This document shows, in pieces, positions 23,855 through 32,593 of a stretch of DNA of 64,000 nt. Location of the stretch: contig JBBRZN010000005.1 of NCBI GenBank assembly GCA_038236705.1, forward strand, positions 29,546 to 93,545, written 5' to 3'. Within the stretch, counting starts at the first letter, position 1, and each line of letters opens with the position of its first letter. The translations under genes and the position numbers were made by a program. This stretch comes from AC-32 sp038236705 (GTDB taxonomy: Bacteria; Actinomycetota; Thermoleophilia; Gaiellales; Gaiellaceae). Under the pieces are notes generated by a model. The model did no database searches, was not told the DNA's origin, and worked only from the letters and a program-made list of their open reading frames with translations.

Positions 23855-24196
23855 GTTGCACCCCTCTCTCGACGGCCCGGTTGTCTGGAAAGAACGTTCT
23901 GTCTTGGCCGTCGACGAGGGTCATTCGCGCGCCGTGCGCATCCGGTTCAAAAAGTGCATAGAGGCCGGCCAGGACGCGGACGCGGCCGCGACGGGCAGCT
24001 CGTCCGCGGTCTCGCCAAAGACCTGAGCACAGTGTCCGAGCACGGTGTCCGAGCACGGTGTCAGACACCTCACCAAAACAGTCACGAACAATCCACAGCC
24101 CCTGCAACGAGAGCGTTTTCCCCGTGTCTTCCCCGTGTCAGACACCGTGACGGATCACGGGCTCGAGCGAGTTGACCGACGGGGTGATCCGGCGCT
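23855..24196. other. Intergenic region upstream of the tat/ferritin operon, repeat-rich
   Basis: No convincing gene in 342 bp. It holds the palindrome AGAACGTTCT (23891-23900), which may be an operator for the operon, two tandem 13-bp units GTGTCCGAGCACG (24032-24057), the palindrome GGTGTCAGACACC (24057-24069) and a second GTGTCAGACAC (24135-24145). Confidence 0.7.
24032..24069. repeat. Tandem 13-bp repeat running into a 13-bp palindrome
   Basis: GTGTCCGAGCACG is present twice back to back and is followed directly by GTGTCAGACACC, so the third unit diverges after GTGTC. The 13-bp palindrome GGTGTCAGACACC overlaps the junction. Its 11-bp core recurs at 24135-24145. It resembles REP-type palindromic elements. 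Confidence 0.8.
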
Positions 24197-24769
24197 CTAG
24201 GAAGCGGCTGCGGCCGGAAGCTCGGCCTCGCCGAAGACCTCCAAGAAGATGCGAGCGATCTTCGGGTCGAACTGCGTCCCGGCGCAGCGTTCGACTTCCG
24301 CGAGTGCCTCCTCGTGCGTGAGCGCGCTCCGGTAGGGCCGGTCGCTCGTCATCGCGTCGAAGGCGTCCGCAATCGCCAGCACGCGCGCTTCGACCGGGAT
24401 CTCCTCGCCTGCCTTTCCGGAGGGGTAGCCGGTGCCGTCCCAGCGCTCGTGGTGGTAGAGCACGTACGGGATGGCCTCGCGGAGGGCGGTAATTCGGAGT
24501 AAGAGCTTTGCCCCGATCTTTGGGTGCTCCCGGATCTGCGCCAGCTCCTCGTCGTCGAGGCGGCCTTCCTTGCAGAGCACCTCGTCCGAGACCGCGAGCT
24601 TGCCGATGTCGTGCAGAGGCCCGCCGACTCGCAGGGTCGCGAGCTGCTTCTCGCTCCAGGCGAGACGGCGCGCGACGGCCTCTGCCAGCTCGGTCACGCG
24701 CGTCGAGTGGCCCCGCGTGTAGGGGTCACGGGCCTCGATCGCCCGGCTGAGCATCGACAGCATCGCCAC
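24197..24769 (-). CDS. Stand-alone HD-GYP phosphodiesterase domain protein
   Basis: 190 residues, little more than the HD-GYP domain. The HD pair is in GPLHDIGKL (His53, Asp54) and the GYP signature HHERWDGTGYP at 106-116; GHSTRV (about 20) and the DAFDAMTSDRPYR loop complete the metal site. It would hydrolyse cyclic di-GMP (or a related dinucleotide). No receiver or sensor domain is attached. GTG 24769 is used because an in-frame stop lies just upstream. The phosphoesterase gene ends 55 bp upstream on the same strand. Confidence 0.9.
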   Translation of the reverse strand: MAMLSMLSRAIEARDPYTRGHSTRVTELAEAVARRLAWSEKQLATLRVGGPLHDIGKLAVSDEVLCKEGRLDDEELAQIREHPKIGAKLLLRITALREAIPYVLYHHERWDGTGYPSGKAGEEIPVEARVLAIADAFDAMTSDRPYRSALTHEEALAEVERCAGTQFDPKIARIFLEVFGEAELPAAAAS

Positions 24770-24824
24770 GAGGGCAGAATTTCAAGATCGACGCGCAGAT
24801 CCCTCTTTCGGGTGAGAGGAGAAC

Positions 24825-25673
24825 TCAGCGCCAGATGCCGGTGACCGGCGCGACGCGCGCCGAGCGGCCGAGCCGCGGCAGCCCCCACGCGTCCTCGACC
24901 GTCCGCAGCAACCCGTAGTGGGACATCGGCGCCGCGAACCTCGAGCCCGGCCGGACGAGTGGCCCGAGCGCCAGCGCCGCCACCCGCGGATCGGCCGAAC
25001 CGGACTCGTCGAAGATGACGAAAACCGCGCTGTTGGCGAGCTGGCGGCTCCGCAGAAGCGGCGGCAGGAACCGCCCGAGCCAGGCGTCCCCGGTCGCGAC
25101 GGGGCAGTCGTGCATGTCGTGGCACATGTCCGGCACGACGAGCGCGAAGTCGGGCAGGCGCTTGGCTGCGAGGTCGCGCGAGAGCGCCGCCAGCGGCATG
25201 ACGTTGCGCACCCGCGCGGGCCGGGACAGGACGCGCCGGAAGTAGAGGAACGGGACGTGGCGCTTGACGTAGCGCCCCGAGGCGGCGCCCGTCCAGCCCG
25301 CTCGCGGCAGGCCCTCCGCGTACGCCTTCCAGGTGCGGCCCTTCGCCTCGAGCGTGTCGGCCAGGCTGCGGCCCCCGGTTGTGCAGCTCGTGCAGTCGGT
25401 GGTGATCCCCTGGGTCGAGCCGGAGACCAGCGCGAGGTAGTTCGGCAGGCTCGGATGCGTAACGCCGCGGTACCCGGCCAGCACCGCGTGGCGTGACGCG
25501 AGCGAGTTGAAGGTCGGCGCAGCCGGGCTGCCGAGGACCGAGCTAGGCACCTTGTTCTCGAAGACGATCACGACCACGTGGTCGAAGGCGGGCACGGGTC
25601 GCGGCGCCGCCTGCGCCCCGGGAAGCGCCGCGGCGCCGAGCGCCGCAGCCAGCAAGAGCACCCGCGGGCTCAC
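24825..25673 (-). CDS. Secreted phosphoesterase (acid phosphatase/phospholipase C family)
   Basis: About 282 residues from GTG 25673, beginning with a signal peptide (SPRVLLLAAALGAAALPGAQ). PF04185-like: FDHVVVIVFENK at the first strand (metal Glu-Asn), THPSLPNYLALVSGST, PDMCHDMHDCP, and VFVIFDES followed by MSHYGLLRTVEDAWGLPRLG near the C-terminus. It is probably an extracytoplasmic phosphatase for phosphate scavenging. The longer open frame upstream lacks family features. Its start overlaps the DedA stop (25670). Confidence 0.85.
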   Translation of the reverse strand: MSPRVLLLAAALGAAALPGAQAAPRPVPAFDHVVVIVFENKVPSSVLGSPAAPTFNSLASRHAVLAGYRGVTHPSLPNYLALVSGSTQGITTDCTSCTTGGRSLADTLEAKGRTWKAYAEGLPRAGWTGAASGRYVKRHVPFLYFRRVLSRPARVRNVMPLAALSRDLAAKRLPDFALVVPDMCHDMHDCPVATGDAWLGRFLPPLLRSRQLANSAVFVIFDESGSADPRVAALALGPLVRPGSRFAAPMSHYGLLRTVEDAWGLPRLGRSARVAPVTGIWR

Positions 25674-26269
25674 GGCGACTCGCCCTCCGCGCGCAGCAGC
25701 CGCTTCTTCCAGAAGTGGAAGCCGACGAAGGCGAGCGCGACCAGGACGACGAGCGCGGCGCCGCCGATCAGGCCGTAGCGGCTGATCGCGTCCGCGGCGG
25801 CCTGGCCGAGGTAGTAGGCGACGAGCCCCACCAGCGCCGCCCAGCAGATGCCGCCCGCCGCGTTCCAGGCGAGGAACTTCAGCCACGGCATGCGCGAGAC
25901 ACCCGCCATCCAGGCCGCGGTCACGCGGAGGATCGAGAAGAAACGCGCGATGAAGATCGTCTTCGCCCCGTGCCGGTGGAAGAAGCTCTCAGCCCACGGG
26001 AGCACGCGCTCCATCCAGCGGCTGAGGAACTTGGAGCGCTCCAGCAGCTTGCGGCCGCCGGTGCGACCGAGCCAGTAGCCGATGTTGTCGCCGATGATCG
26101 CGGCGGCCGCGGCCACGGCGATCACCTCGACGATGTTCAGCTCGCCGCGCGAGGCGAACACGCCCGCCGTGACGAGCGCCGTCTCCCCCGGGAGCGGCAC
26201 CCCGCCGGACTCGAACATCACGATCAGGAACAGCGCGATCAGCCCGTAGTGGTGGACGAGGCTGGTCAT
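25670..26269 (-). CDS. DedA family membrane protein
   Basis: 199 residues with several membrane helices. DedA signatures: FESGGVPLPGETAL, GDNIGYWLGRTGG, and FIARFFSILRVTAAWMAGVS with the conserved Arg. DedA proteins act in lipid-carrier (undecaprenyl phosphate or phospholipid) flipping and envelope homeostasis. ATG 26269 overlaps the GNAT stop by 4 bp (ATGA). It belongs to the overlapping ggt-GNAT-dedA-phosphoesterase series. Confidence 0.92.
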   Translation of the reverse strand: MTSLVHHYGLIALFLIVMFESGGVPLPGETALVTAGVFASRGELNIVEVIAVAAAAAIIGDNIGYWLGRTGGRKLLERSKFLSRWMERVLPWAESFFHRHGAKTIFIARFFSILRVTAAWMAGVSRMPWLKFLAWNAAGGICWAALVGLVAYYLGQAAADAISRYGLIGGAALVVLVALAFVGFHFWKKRLLRAEGESP

Positions 26270-26787
26270 CGCTCCAGTGTAGGTCTGACCTCGTAGGCCA
26301 TCAGAACGGCGTCCACGAGCTCGCCCCCGCGCCGGTAGTGCCGCCGCCGGTAGCCCTCCTTGACGAAGCCAAAGCGCTCGTACAGCGCAATCGCAGGCCG
26401 GTTGTAGGGGAAGACGTGCAGCTCGAGCTTGGTCACCCCCACCTCGCGCGCCCAGTCCGCGGCCGCCTCCAGCAGCGCGCGCCCGATCCCGTGACGCCGG
26501 TGGCTCGCCGCCACCATCAGGCCGAGGTCGGCGACGTGGAAGCTCGCCGGGTGCGGGTCGCGCGCGATCGAGATCCTGCCCACGAGCCCCTCCGGCACCT
26601 CCGCCACGAAGACGGCGGCGTGCGGGGTGCGGCGGGTGGCGCGCAGGTAGCGGCGCTCGTCGGTCGCGCTGCGCCACTCGTTCGTGGTGATCAGCCAGCC
26701 CTCCGGCTCGGTGCCGACCTCGCGCGCGAGGGCCACCAGCCCAGCCGCGTCGGCGGCGACGGCTCGCCGGATCTCCACCTCGCTCAT
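26266..26787 (-). CDS. GNAT N-acetyltransferase
   Basis: 173 residues. Strand/helix order and the acetyl-CoA loop RRHGIGRALLEAA (motif A, Q/RxxGxG/A) with the preceding LGLMVAASH strand identify the fold. ALYERFGFVKEGYRRRHYRRG is the usual C-terminal motif of RimJ/RimL-like members. The substrate is unknown. It overlaps both the ggt stop and the DedA start, indicating one transcript. Confidence 0.92.
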   Translation of the reverse strand: MSEVEIRRAVAADAAGLVALAREVGTEPEGWLITTNEWRSATDERRYLRATRRTPHAAVFVAEVPEGLVGRISIARDPHPASFHVADLGLMVAASHRRHGIGRALLEAAADWAREVGVTKLELHVFPYNRPAIALYERFGFVKEGYRRRHYRRGGELVDAVLMAYEVRPTLER

Positions 26788-28334
26788 TCGATCACGACGC
26801 CGTGGCCGCCGCGGCGTGGATCTCCCGCGGCGGCGAGTGTGCCGTCCTCGCGGAACTCGACGCCGGAGGCGCCGCCGAAGAACAGGTTGCGCCGGCGCCA
26901 GCGCGCCAGCTCGTAGCCCCAGGACTCGAGCCGGTCGAGCTCGGCGGGGTCGTGCCCGCCCTCGCAGTGCACGTGGCTCTCGTCGAGGTGGACGCGGGGC
27001 CGGTCGATCGCCTCCTCGACGCCGAGGCCGTGGCCGACGACGTTGACGATGATCTGGAAGATCGCGCCGCGCAGACGCAGCGAGCCGGCGCTGCCGACGA
27101 CGAGGCGCGGCCGCCGGTCGCGCAGCACGATCGTCGGCGCCATCCCGCTCGTGAAGCGGATCCCCGGCCGTGGGATGCCGCCCGTAGCGGCCAGGTCGAA
27201 CTCGCCGAGCATGTTGTTCAGCTGGATCCCGGTGCCCGGCACGATCACCCCGGAGCCGGAGCCGGTCGACGCGGTCAGCGAGGCCGCGTTGCCCTGCCCG
27301 TCGACGACGGAGATGTGGGTCGTCCCCCGCTGCGCCTCCGGCAGGCGCCGGCGCAGCCGCCTGGCCGTCGCCTGCAGGCCGCGGTCGTCGAAGAGCCGGC
27401 GCGCGAGGCCGCCGCGGTAGAGCTCGCGCGCGAAGGGCCCACCGCGGGCCACTTCCTGCTCGCGCATGAGCTCGACGAGCTGGGCGACCGCCTCGGCGCT
27501 CCCGGCCGGGCCGGCCACGCCGAGCCGGTCGAGCAGCCTCACGCCGAGGCCGATCAGGACGCCCCCGGTCGAGGGCGGCGGGTTCGACTCGAAGTCGTGG
27601 CCCAGGAAGCTCGCGCGAATCGGCCTCCGCCTGACGACGCGGTACTCGGCGAAGTCACGGGGGGTGAAATCGCCGCCCTGCTCGCGCACGTGTTGCACGA
27701 CAGCCCGCGCGAGCTCACCTCGGTAGAAGTCGTCAGCGCCTTTCTCGGCCAGCCGCTCGAGCGTCTGGGCCAGATCGGCCATCACCAGGCGGTCCCCGGC
27801 GACGAGCCGGTTGCCCTCGCTGCCGTAGATCTCCCGTCCCTCGTCGGTGTGCCGGAGGATCAGGTCGAGGATTGCGTGCAGGTAAGCCTGCGGCTTCGTC
27901 ATTTCCACGCCGTCCCGCGCGAGCTCGATCGCCGGCTCGAGGAGGTCGCGCCAGGGCAGCGACGCGAACTGCCTGTGGGCCTCGCCGAGCCCGGCCACGG
28001 CGCCGGGGACGGCACACGAGGCGGCGCCGATGCTGAAGACCTGCGACGACTCGGGCGTGAAGTCGACGTCCACCGAATCCATCTCCGTCCGTCCCCGCCG
28101 CCGCAGGCCGAGGCCCGGGACGGTGACGAAGTGATCGAGCACCCGGGTCGAATCGTCTGCGGCGCGGTGGACGAGCATGAACCCGCCCGCCCCGGGCCCG
28201 GTCAGTGGGCTCTCGGTCACCCAGGAGACGAACGCGGCCGCGATGCAGGCGTCGACGGCGTTCCCGCCGTCCGCGAGCACCTGGGCCCCCGCCTCCGCGG
28301 TGAGCGGATGGCCTGCTGCTACCGCGCCTCGCAT
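26784..28334 (-). CDS. ggt: Gamma-glutamyltransferase family protein
   Basis: 516 residues. An Ntn-hydrolase precursor that self-cleaves before a Thr. The nucleophile is Thr338 in QRGTTHISVVDGQGNAAS, and GMAPTIVL and VVGSAGSLRLRGAI supply oxyanion and substrate residues. No signal peptide is visible, so it is likely cytoplasmic, unlike the secreted glutathione-degrading enzyme; a role in gamma-glutamyl compound turnover is inferred. The start ATG has TAGCCT 6 nt upstream. First gene of the overlapping series. Confidence 0.92.
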   Translation of the reverse strand: MRGAVAAGHPLTAEAGAQVLADGGNAVDACIAAAFVSWVTESPLTGPGAGGFMLVHRAADDSTRVLDHFVTVPGLGLRRRGRTEMDSVDVDFTPESSQVFSIGAASCAVPGAVAGLGEAHRQFASLPWRDLLEPAIELARDGVEMTKPQAYLHAILDLILRHTDEGREIYGSEGNRLVAGDRLVMADLAQTLERLAEKGADDFYRGELARAVVQHVREQGGDFTPRDFAEYRVVRRRPIRASFLGHDFESNPPPSTGGVLIGLGVRLLDRLGVAGPAGSAEAVAQLVELMREQEVARGGPFARELYRGGLARRLFDDRGLQATARRLRRRLPEAQRGTTHISVVDGQGNAASLTASTGSGSGVIVPGTGIQLNNMLGEFDLAATGGIPRPGIRFTSGMAPTIVLRDRRPRLVVGSAGSLRLRGAIFQIIVNVVGHGLGVEEAIDRPRVHLDESHVHCEGGHDPAELDRLESWGYELARWRRRNLFFGGASGVEFREDGTLAAAGDPRRGGHGVVIE

Positions 28335-28340
28335 GGGCGA

Positions 28341-28346
28341 AGGCTA
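28341..28346 (-). promoter_or_regulatory. -10 element for the gamma-glutamyltransferase operon, leaderless
   Basis: TAGCCT on the minus strand ends 6 nt before ATG 28334. Confidence 0.45.
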
Positions 28347-28378
28347 CTCGGCCCGCCGGAGTAATCTCCGTAGCCGTC

Positions 28379-29992
28379 ATGACCAAGACCAGCCCGCTCG
28401 TCCGCGAGGCCACCCTTTCCGCCGGCGGAGCAGGAGCGCTTGCGGCCGTGCTCGTATGGCTCGGCCCGCCCGGAGCAGATCTCGCGGCGCACGCGTATCA
28501 GCGCACGCTGTTCCTCGATCACGGCTTCGCGCTTTGGAACAACTTCTGGTACGCGGGCCACTACAGCTTCGTCACCTACAGCGTCCTCTACTACCCGCTC
28601 GCCGCCCTGCTCGGGATCCGGTTGCTCGCGGTCGCCACGGTCTCGACCGCCGCGCTTGCGTTCGCTGTGCTGCTCTGGCGCGAGTGGGGCCCGTCCACGC
28701 GCTGGTCGAGCCGCACCTTTGCGGTCGTCTGGGCCGGAATCGTCTTCTCGGCGGCATTTCCGTTCGCGCTCGGGGCCGCCCTGGCCCTGCTCGCGCTGTG
28801 GTCGCTCCAAGCGCGCAGGCACGGCCGCTTCGCGCTGCTGGCGGCGCTGACGCTTGCTGCGAGCCCGCTGGCCTTCCTGCTGCTCACGCTGCTGCTCGCC
28901 GGCTTCGGCGTCTCACGCTGGAACGACCGCCGCGCACTGCTCGCCCCCGCGCTGACCATCGTCGGCTTCGGCGCGGTCGAGGTGCTGCTCTCGCGCGCGT
29001 TCCCCGACCCGGGACGCTTCCCCTTCTCGTGGCAGGAGCTGACGACCGTGCTGACGTTCTGCGTACTCGGCGCCGCGCTCACGTGGCGCGTGGAGCGGGC
29101 GCAGTCGCTGCGCTGGATCTTCGTCGTCTACTTCGTCGCGTGCCTGGCCTGCTACTTCATCCCCTCGGCGATCGGCGAGAACGTCGCCCGGCTTCGCTAC
29201 GCCGCGCTGCCGCTTGCCGTGCTGATGCTCTCGCTGCGGCGCTGGAAGCCGCTGCCGGTCTGTCTCGCCGCGCTGTGCCTCGCCGTCTCCTGGAACCTGA
29301 CGCCGATCGCCGGCAGCATCATCAAGGGCCACGGGGATCCCGCTTCGAGCCCCGCCTACTGGGCACCCGCGGTTGCCTACCTGCATGCGCACCTCGAGCC
29401 GTCCTACCGCGTCGAGGCGGTGGACACGACCGGCCACTGGGCAGCCGTCTACCTCGCGGAGGCCGAGATCCCGCTGGCGCGAGGTGACTACCGGCAGAGC
29501 GACTTCCCGCAGAACGCGCTCCTCTACGACGAGCTGATTCCAGCGGGCTACCTCGCGTGGCTACGCGGCCTCGGCGTTCGTTACGTCGTGCTCACGAAGG
29601 CCCCGCCCGACTACAGCGCCCGTGACGAGGCGGCGCTCCTGCAAAGCGGCCACTCCGGGCTGCGGCCCGTGCTCCGCACGAGGAACCTGACGGTGTTGGA
29701 AGTGCCAAAGCCCCGGCTGATCCTGACCGGGCCCGCGCCCGCTCGCGTGCTGCAGCTCACCGGCACCCGCATCGTCGTCGACCTGCCTCGCGCGGGCAGC
29801 TACCGCCTCGCGGTGCGCTACTCGCCCTACTGGGACGCCAGCGGCGCCTGCCTGATCCGGCGCGAGGACGGAATGACCACGATCGCGGCGCGGGAGCCGG
29901 GACGGCTCGAGCTCGCGTTCAAGGTGCACCCGGCGCGCGCCCTCGCGGCGGCCGTGGTCGGCGAGCGCTCCAGGGTCTGCGATCTCGACTAG
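28379..29992 (+). CDS. Polytopic membrane protein, glycosyltransferase-like layout
   Basis: 537 residues. The N-terminal 330 residues hold about nine to ten hydrophobic helices; the C-terminal 200 residues form a soluble, probably extracytoplasmic domain. An Asp after the first helix (GPPGADLAAHAYQ) and the helix-rich N-half with a soluble C-half resemble GT-C-type polyprenyl-sugar glycosyltransferases, but I see no secure motif. TAATCT lies 11 nt before ATG. It is divergent from ggt and converges on ftsZ with a 4-bp overlap. Confidence 0.8.
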   Translation: MTKTSPLVREATLSAGGAGALAAVLVWLGPPGADLAAHAYQRTLFLDHGFALWNNFWYAGHYSFVTYSVLYYPLAALLGIRLLAVATVSTAALAFAVLLWREWGPSTRWSSRTFAVVWAGIVFSAAFPFALGAALALLALWSLQARRHGRFALLAALTLAASPLAFLLLTLLLAGFGVSRWNDRRALLAPALTIVGFGAVEVLLSRAFPDPGRFPFSWQELTTVLTFCVLGAALTWRVERAQSLRWIFVVYFVACLACYFIPSAIGENVARLRYAALPLAVLMLSLRRWKPLPVCLAALCLAVSWNLTPIAGSIIKGHGDPASSPAYWAPAVAYLHAHLEPSYRVEAVDTTGHWAAVYLAEAEIPLARGDYRQSDFPQNALLYDELIPAGYLAWLRGLGVRYVVLTKAPPDYSARDEAALLQSGHSGLRPVLRTRNLTVLEVPKPRLILTGPAPARVLQLTGTRIVVDLPRAGSYRLAVRYSPYWDASGACLIRREDGMTTIAAREPGRLELAFKVHPARALAAAVVGERSRVCDLD

Positions 29993-31359
29993 CCCTGCAG
30001 GAAACTCGGCGGCTCGAGCGAGCCTTCGCCGTTGTCGGCTTCCGCGCGCATGGTGATCCGGCGCTGGGCGCCGCGGGAGCCGAAGCCGGTCGCGACCACG
30101 GTCACCCAGACCTGGCCGGTGAGGCGGTCGTCGATGGTGGCGCCGAAGATGATGTTCGTGTCGTCCGTCGCGGCACTGCGGACTACCTCGGCGGCCTCGT
30201 TGACCTCGTAGAGCGAGAGGTCGTCGCCTCCGGCGATCGAGAGCAGGATGCCCTTCGCGCCGCCGACGTCGGTCTCGATCAGCGGCGAGCGCAGCGCGCG
30301 CTCGGCCGCGTCGCGGGCGCGGTTCTCGCCGCTCGCGGAGAAGCCGATGCCCATCAGCGCGGTTCCGGCGTCCTTCATGATCGTCCGCACGTCGGCGAAA
30401 TCGAGGTTGATCAGGCCGGGCAGGGTGATCAGGTCACAGATCCCCTGGACGCCCTGGCGGAGCACGTCGTCGGCGATGCGGAACGCGTCCAGCATCGAGG
30501 TCTCGCGGTCAAGGACCTCGAGCAGCTTCTCGTTCGGCACGACGATCACCGTGTCGCAGTTACTGCGCAGCGTGTCCACGCCGTCCGTCGCCTGACGAAG
30601 CCTGCGCGTGCCCTCGAACTTGAACGGGGTCGTGACGATCCCGACGGTCAGGGCGCCGAGCTCCCTGGCGATCCGCGCCACGACGGGTGCCGCGCCTGAG
30701 CCGGTGCCGCCGCCCTCGCCTGCGGTGACGAACACCATGTCCGAGCCGCGGAGCGCGCGCTTGATCTGGTCGTAGGACTCCTCGGCGGCGCGGCGGCCGA
30801 GGTCGGGATCGGCGCCGGAGCCGAGGCCCTCCGTCAGCTCGCGGCCGATGTGGATCTTGACCGGCGCATCGCTCGTCTGGAGCTGCTGGATGTCGGTGTT
30901 GACGGCGACGAACTCGACCTGCGAGATGTCGGCGTCGATCATGCGGTTGACCGCGTTCAGGCCGGCGCCACCGACTCCGACGACGCGGATCACTGCGATG
31001 TAGGCGCCCGGCTCGGGAACGCGGTGCAGCCGCGGGGGCGGCTCGGGAAGCGGCTCGAGCTTGGGCCGCGGGCGCTCGCGCTCCGGCTCAGGCGCGCGCT
31101 CCGGCAGGCGGACAGGCTCCGACGGGGGCGGCGGCGGGGTGGGTGCCGCCTCCTCCTCCCAGTCGGGGACGTGCTCGACGGTCTTCTCGGGCGGCTCAAC
31201 CGGAGTTGGCTTGGCCTTGGCCTTGACCTTGGCCTCTTCGCCCGCTGCCGCCGGCTCGGCGGGCTTGCCTTCCTTCTCGGCCTGTCGCTGTGCCGCTTCG
31301 GTCGCCCGAAACAGCTCTGCGAGGGGGCCCTCACGCATGCTCGCGCGCCTTCGCGGCAT
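29989..31359 (-). CDS. ftsZ: Cell division protein FtsZ with long disordered N-terminal extension
   Basis: 456 residues. Residues 1-118 are low-complexity, rich in Pro, Glu, Lys and Ala (EEAKVKAKAKPTPVEPPEK, TPPPPPSEPVRL). The tubulin-like GTPase follows: GGAGLN at 130-135, GGGTGSG at 216-222 and the T7 loop NLDFAD at 318-323. The C-terminal conserved peptide is LEPPSFLQG, but the linker joining it to the core is only about 20 residues (429-447), where most FtsZ proteins have 50 or more. The start is decided by AAGGAGG 5 nt before ATG 31359, inside the parA 3' end; ATG 31338 (MREGPLAELF) is the alternative. parA is directly upstream and overlaps. Confidence 0.95.
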   Translation of the reverse strand: MPRRRASMREGPLAELFRATEAAQRQAEKEGKPAEPAAAGEEAKVKAKAKPTPVEPPEKTVEHVPDWEEEAAPTPPPPPSEPVRLPERAPEPERERPRPKLEPLPEPPPRLHRVPEPGAYIAVIRVVGVGGAGLNAVNRMIDADISQVEFVAVNTDIQQLQTSDAPVKIHIGRELTEGLGSGADPDLGRRAAEESYDQIKRALRGSDMVFVTAGEGGGTGSGAAPVVARIARELGALTVGIVTTPFKFEGTRRLRQATDGVDTLRSNCDTVIVVPNEKLLEVLDRETSMLDAFRIADDVLRQGVQGICDLITLPGLINLDFADVRTIMKDAGTALMGIGFSASGENRARDAAERALRSPLIETDVGGAKGILLSIAGGDDLSLYEVNEAAEVVRSAATDDTNIIFGATIDDRLTGQVWVTVVATGFGSRGAQRRITMRAEADNGEGSLEPPSFLQG

Positions 31360-32101
31360 CGAGCACCTCCTTTGCGAGGTCTCGGTACGCCTCCGCGGCG
31401 GGGCCGCTGGGGTCGTACTTGAGGACGGAGTTGCCCTTCACCGGGGCCTCCGCGTAGCGCACGGTCTTGCGAATCTTGGTATTGAAGACGAGCTCGCCGA
31501 AGTTCTCCTGGAGGATCTCCACCGCCTCGCGCGCGTGCAGCGTGCGGCTGTCGTACATCGTCGGGAGGATCCCCTCGATGCCGACGCTCGGGTTCAGATT
31601 CTCGCGGATCATCGAGAGCGTGTTCTCGAGCTGGACGAGCCCGCGCAACGAGAGGTACTCGCACTGCACGGGCACGATCACGCCGTTCGAGGCGACGAGC
31701 GCGTTGATCGTGAGCAGCCCCAGCGAGGGCGGCGTATCGATCAGGATGTAGTCGTAGGTGTCCTTGACCGGCGCGATCGCCTTTTCCAGCGCGCGCTCGC
31801 GTCCGATCATGCTGGAGAGCGCGAGCTCGGCGCCGGCGAGATCGATCGACGAAACCGCGAGGTCGACCTCCTGATGGTGGATCACCTCGTTGATCGGCAG
31901 GCGATGCACGAGCACGTCGAACATCGAGCGCTCGATCGCATCCGGATTCAGCCCCTGGCTCATGGTGAGGTTGCCCTGCGGATCGAGGTCGACGAGCAGC
32001 ACCCTGAAACCCTTTTCCGAGAGCGCGACGCCGAGATTGAGTGTCGTCGTCGTCTTGGCGACGCCGCCCTTCTGGTTGGCAAAAGAGATCACGCGACCCA
32101 T
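31331..32101 (-). CDS. parA: ParA/Soj-type chromosome partition ATPase
   Basis: 256 residues from ATG 32101. The protein begins MGRVISFANQKGGVAKTT, so the deviant Walker A with signature lysines is at the very N-terminus, as in Soj. Walker A' (VDLDPQGNLT) and Walker B (YILIDTPPS) follow. It positions chromosomes or other cargo. An in-frame ATG at 32164 also has an AAAGGGG ribosome site and would add 21 residues (GLARLLPRPGIRTETAKGTP); I prefer 32101 on family grounds. No parB is next to it; instead ftsZ overlaps its 3' end by 29 bp, suggesting a MipZ/PomZ-like link to division. Confidence 0.92.
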   Translation of the reverse strand: MGRVISFANQKGGVAKTTTTLNLGVALSEKGFRVLLVDLDPQGNLTMSQGLNPDAIERSMFDVLVHRLPINEVIHHQEVDLAVSSIDLAGAELALSSMIGRERALEKAIAPVKDTYDYILIDTPPSLGLLTINALVASNGVIVPVQCEYLSLRGLVQLENTLSMIRENLNPSVGIEGILPTMYDSRTLHAREAVEILQENFGELVFNTKIRKTVRYAEAPVKGNSVLKYDPSGPAAEAYRDLAKEVLDAAKAREHA

Positions 32102-32206
32102 CGGCGTCCCTTTGGCCGTTTCAGTCCGGATTCCCGGTCGCGGAAGCAGGCGTGCAAGCCCCATCGAGCCCCTTTCTTCGCTCTCATGCTAGCTATACCT
32201 CTGCGG

Positions 32207-32222
32207 AAAATCGTTCGATTTT
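32207..32222. promoter_or_regulatory. AT-rich inverted repeat upstream of parA
   Basis: AAAATCG-TT-CGATTTT is a perfect 7-bp inverted repeat in otherwise GC-rich DNA, just upstream of a TATAGC -10-like hexamer on the minus strand. It is a candidate operator for parA-ftsZ, not the canonical parS. Confidence 0.4.
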
Positions 32223-32284
32223 TCGCGCTCTCGCTTTGGGCCTCGCTTTGCCTAGGGAATGTACGAGCGCCGTAGGACGGCTCG

Positions 32285-32593
32285 CTAGGTAAACGGACGC
32301 GCGAGGGCGGTCGCGGCGGCCGCAACCACCACGACCGCGGGCAGGGGCGCTCGCGCCGCGATCGCGACGGCACCGGCGCCGACTCCGGCGAGCCTGGCAT
32401 CGAGGACGAGCTCGTCGTCGCCACCTACGGCCTGCGTGACGACGGGCGCGGCCAGCAGGACCGGTGCGAGCAGCGCGACCACCTCCGCGATTGCGGGCGG
32501 CAGGGTCCGGCCGCCGAGGAGCACCGGGCCCGTCGCCTTGAACGCGATCGTCGCCGCGCCCACCACGAGCACGACCAGCCAGACCGTGTTCAC
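32285..32593 (-). CDS. azlD: AzlD-type branched-chain amino acid exporter subunit
   Basis: 102 residues from GTG 32593, hydrophobic throughout with about three to four short helices. TIAFKATGPVLLGGRTLPP is the AzlD pattern. It pairs with AzlC to export branched-chain amino acids or analogues. The start overlaps the azlC stop by 4 bp (GTGA type), so the proteins are made together. Confidence 0.88.
   Translation of the reverse strand: MNTVWLVVLVVGAATIAFKATGPVLLGGRTLPPAIAEVVALLAPVLLAAPVVTQAVGGDDELVLDARLAGVGAGAVAIAARAPLPAVVVVAAAATALARPFT

Noticed and set aside
24032..24057. CRISPR array
   Set aside because: Two contiguous 13-bp units without spacers and no cas genes.
32207..32222. parS centromere site for ParA
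   Set aside because: AAAATCG-TT-CGATTTT does not match the TGTTTCACGTGAAACA consensus; listed only as a possible operator.
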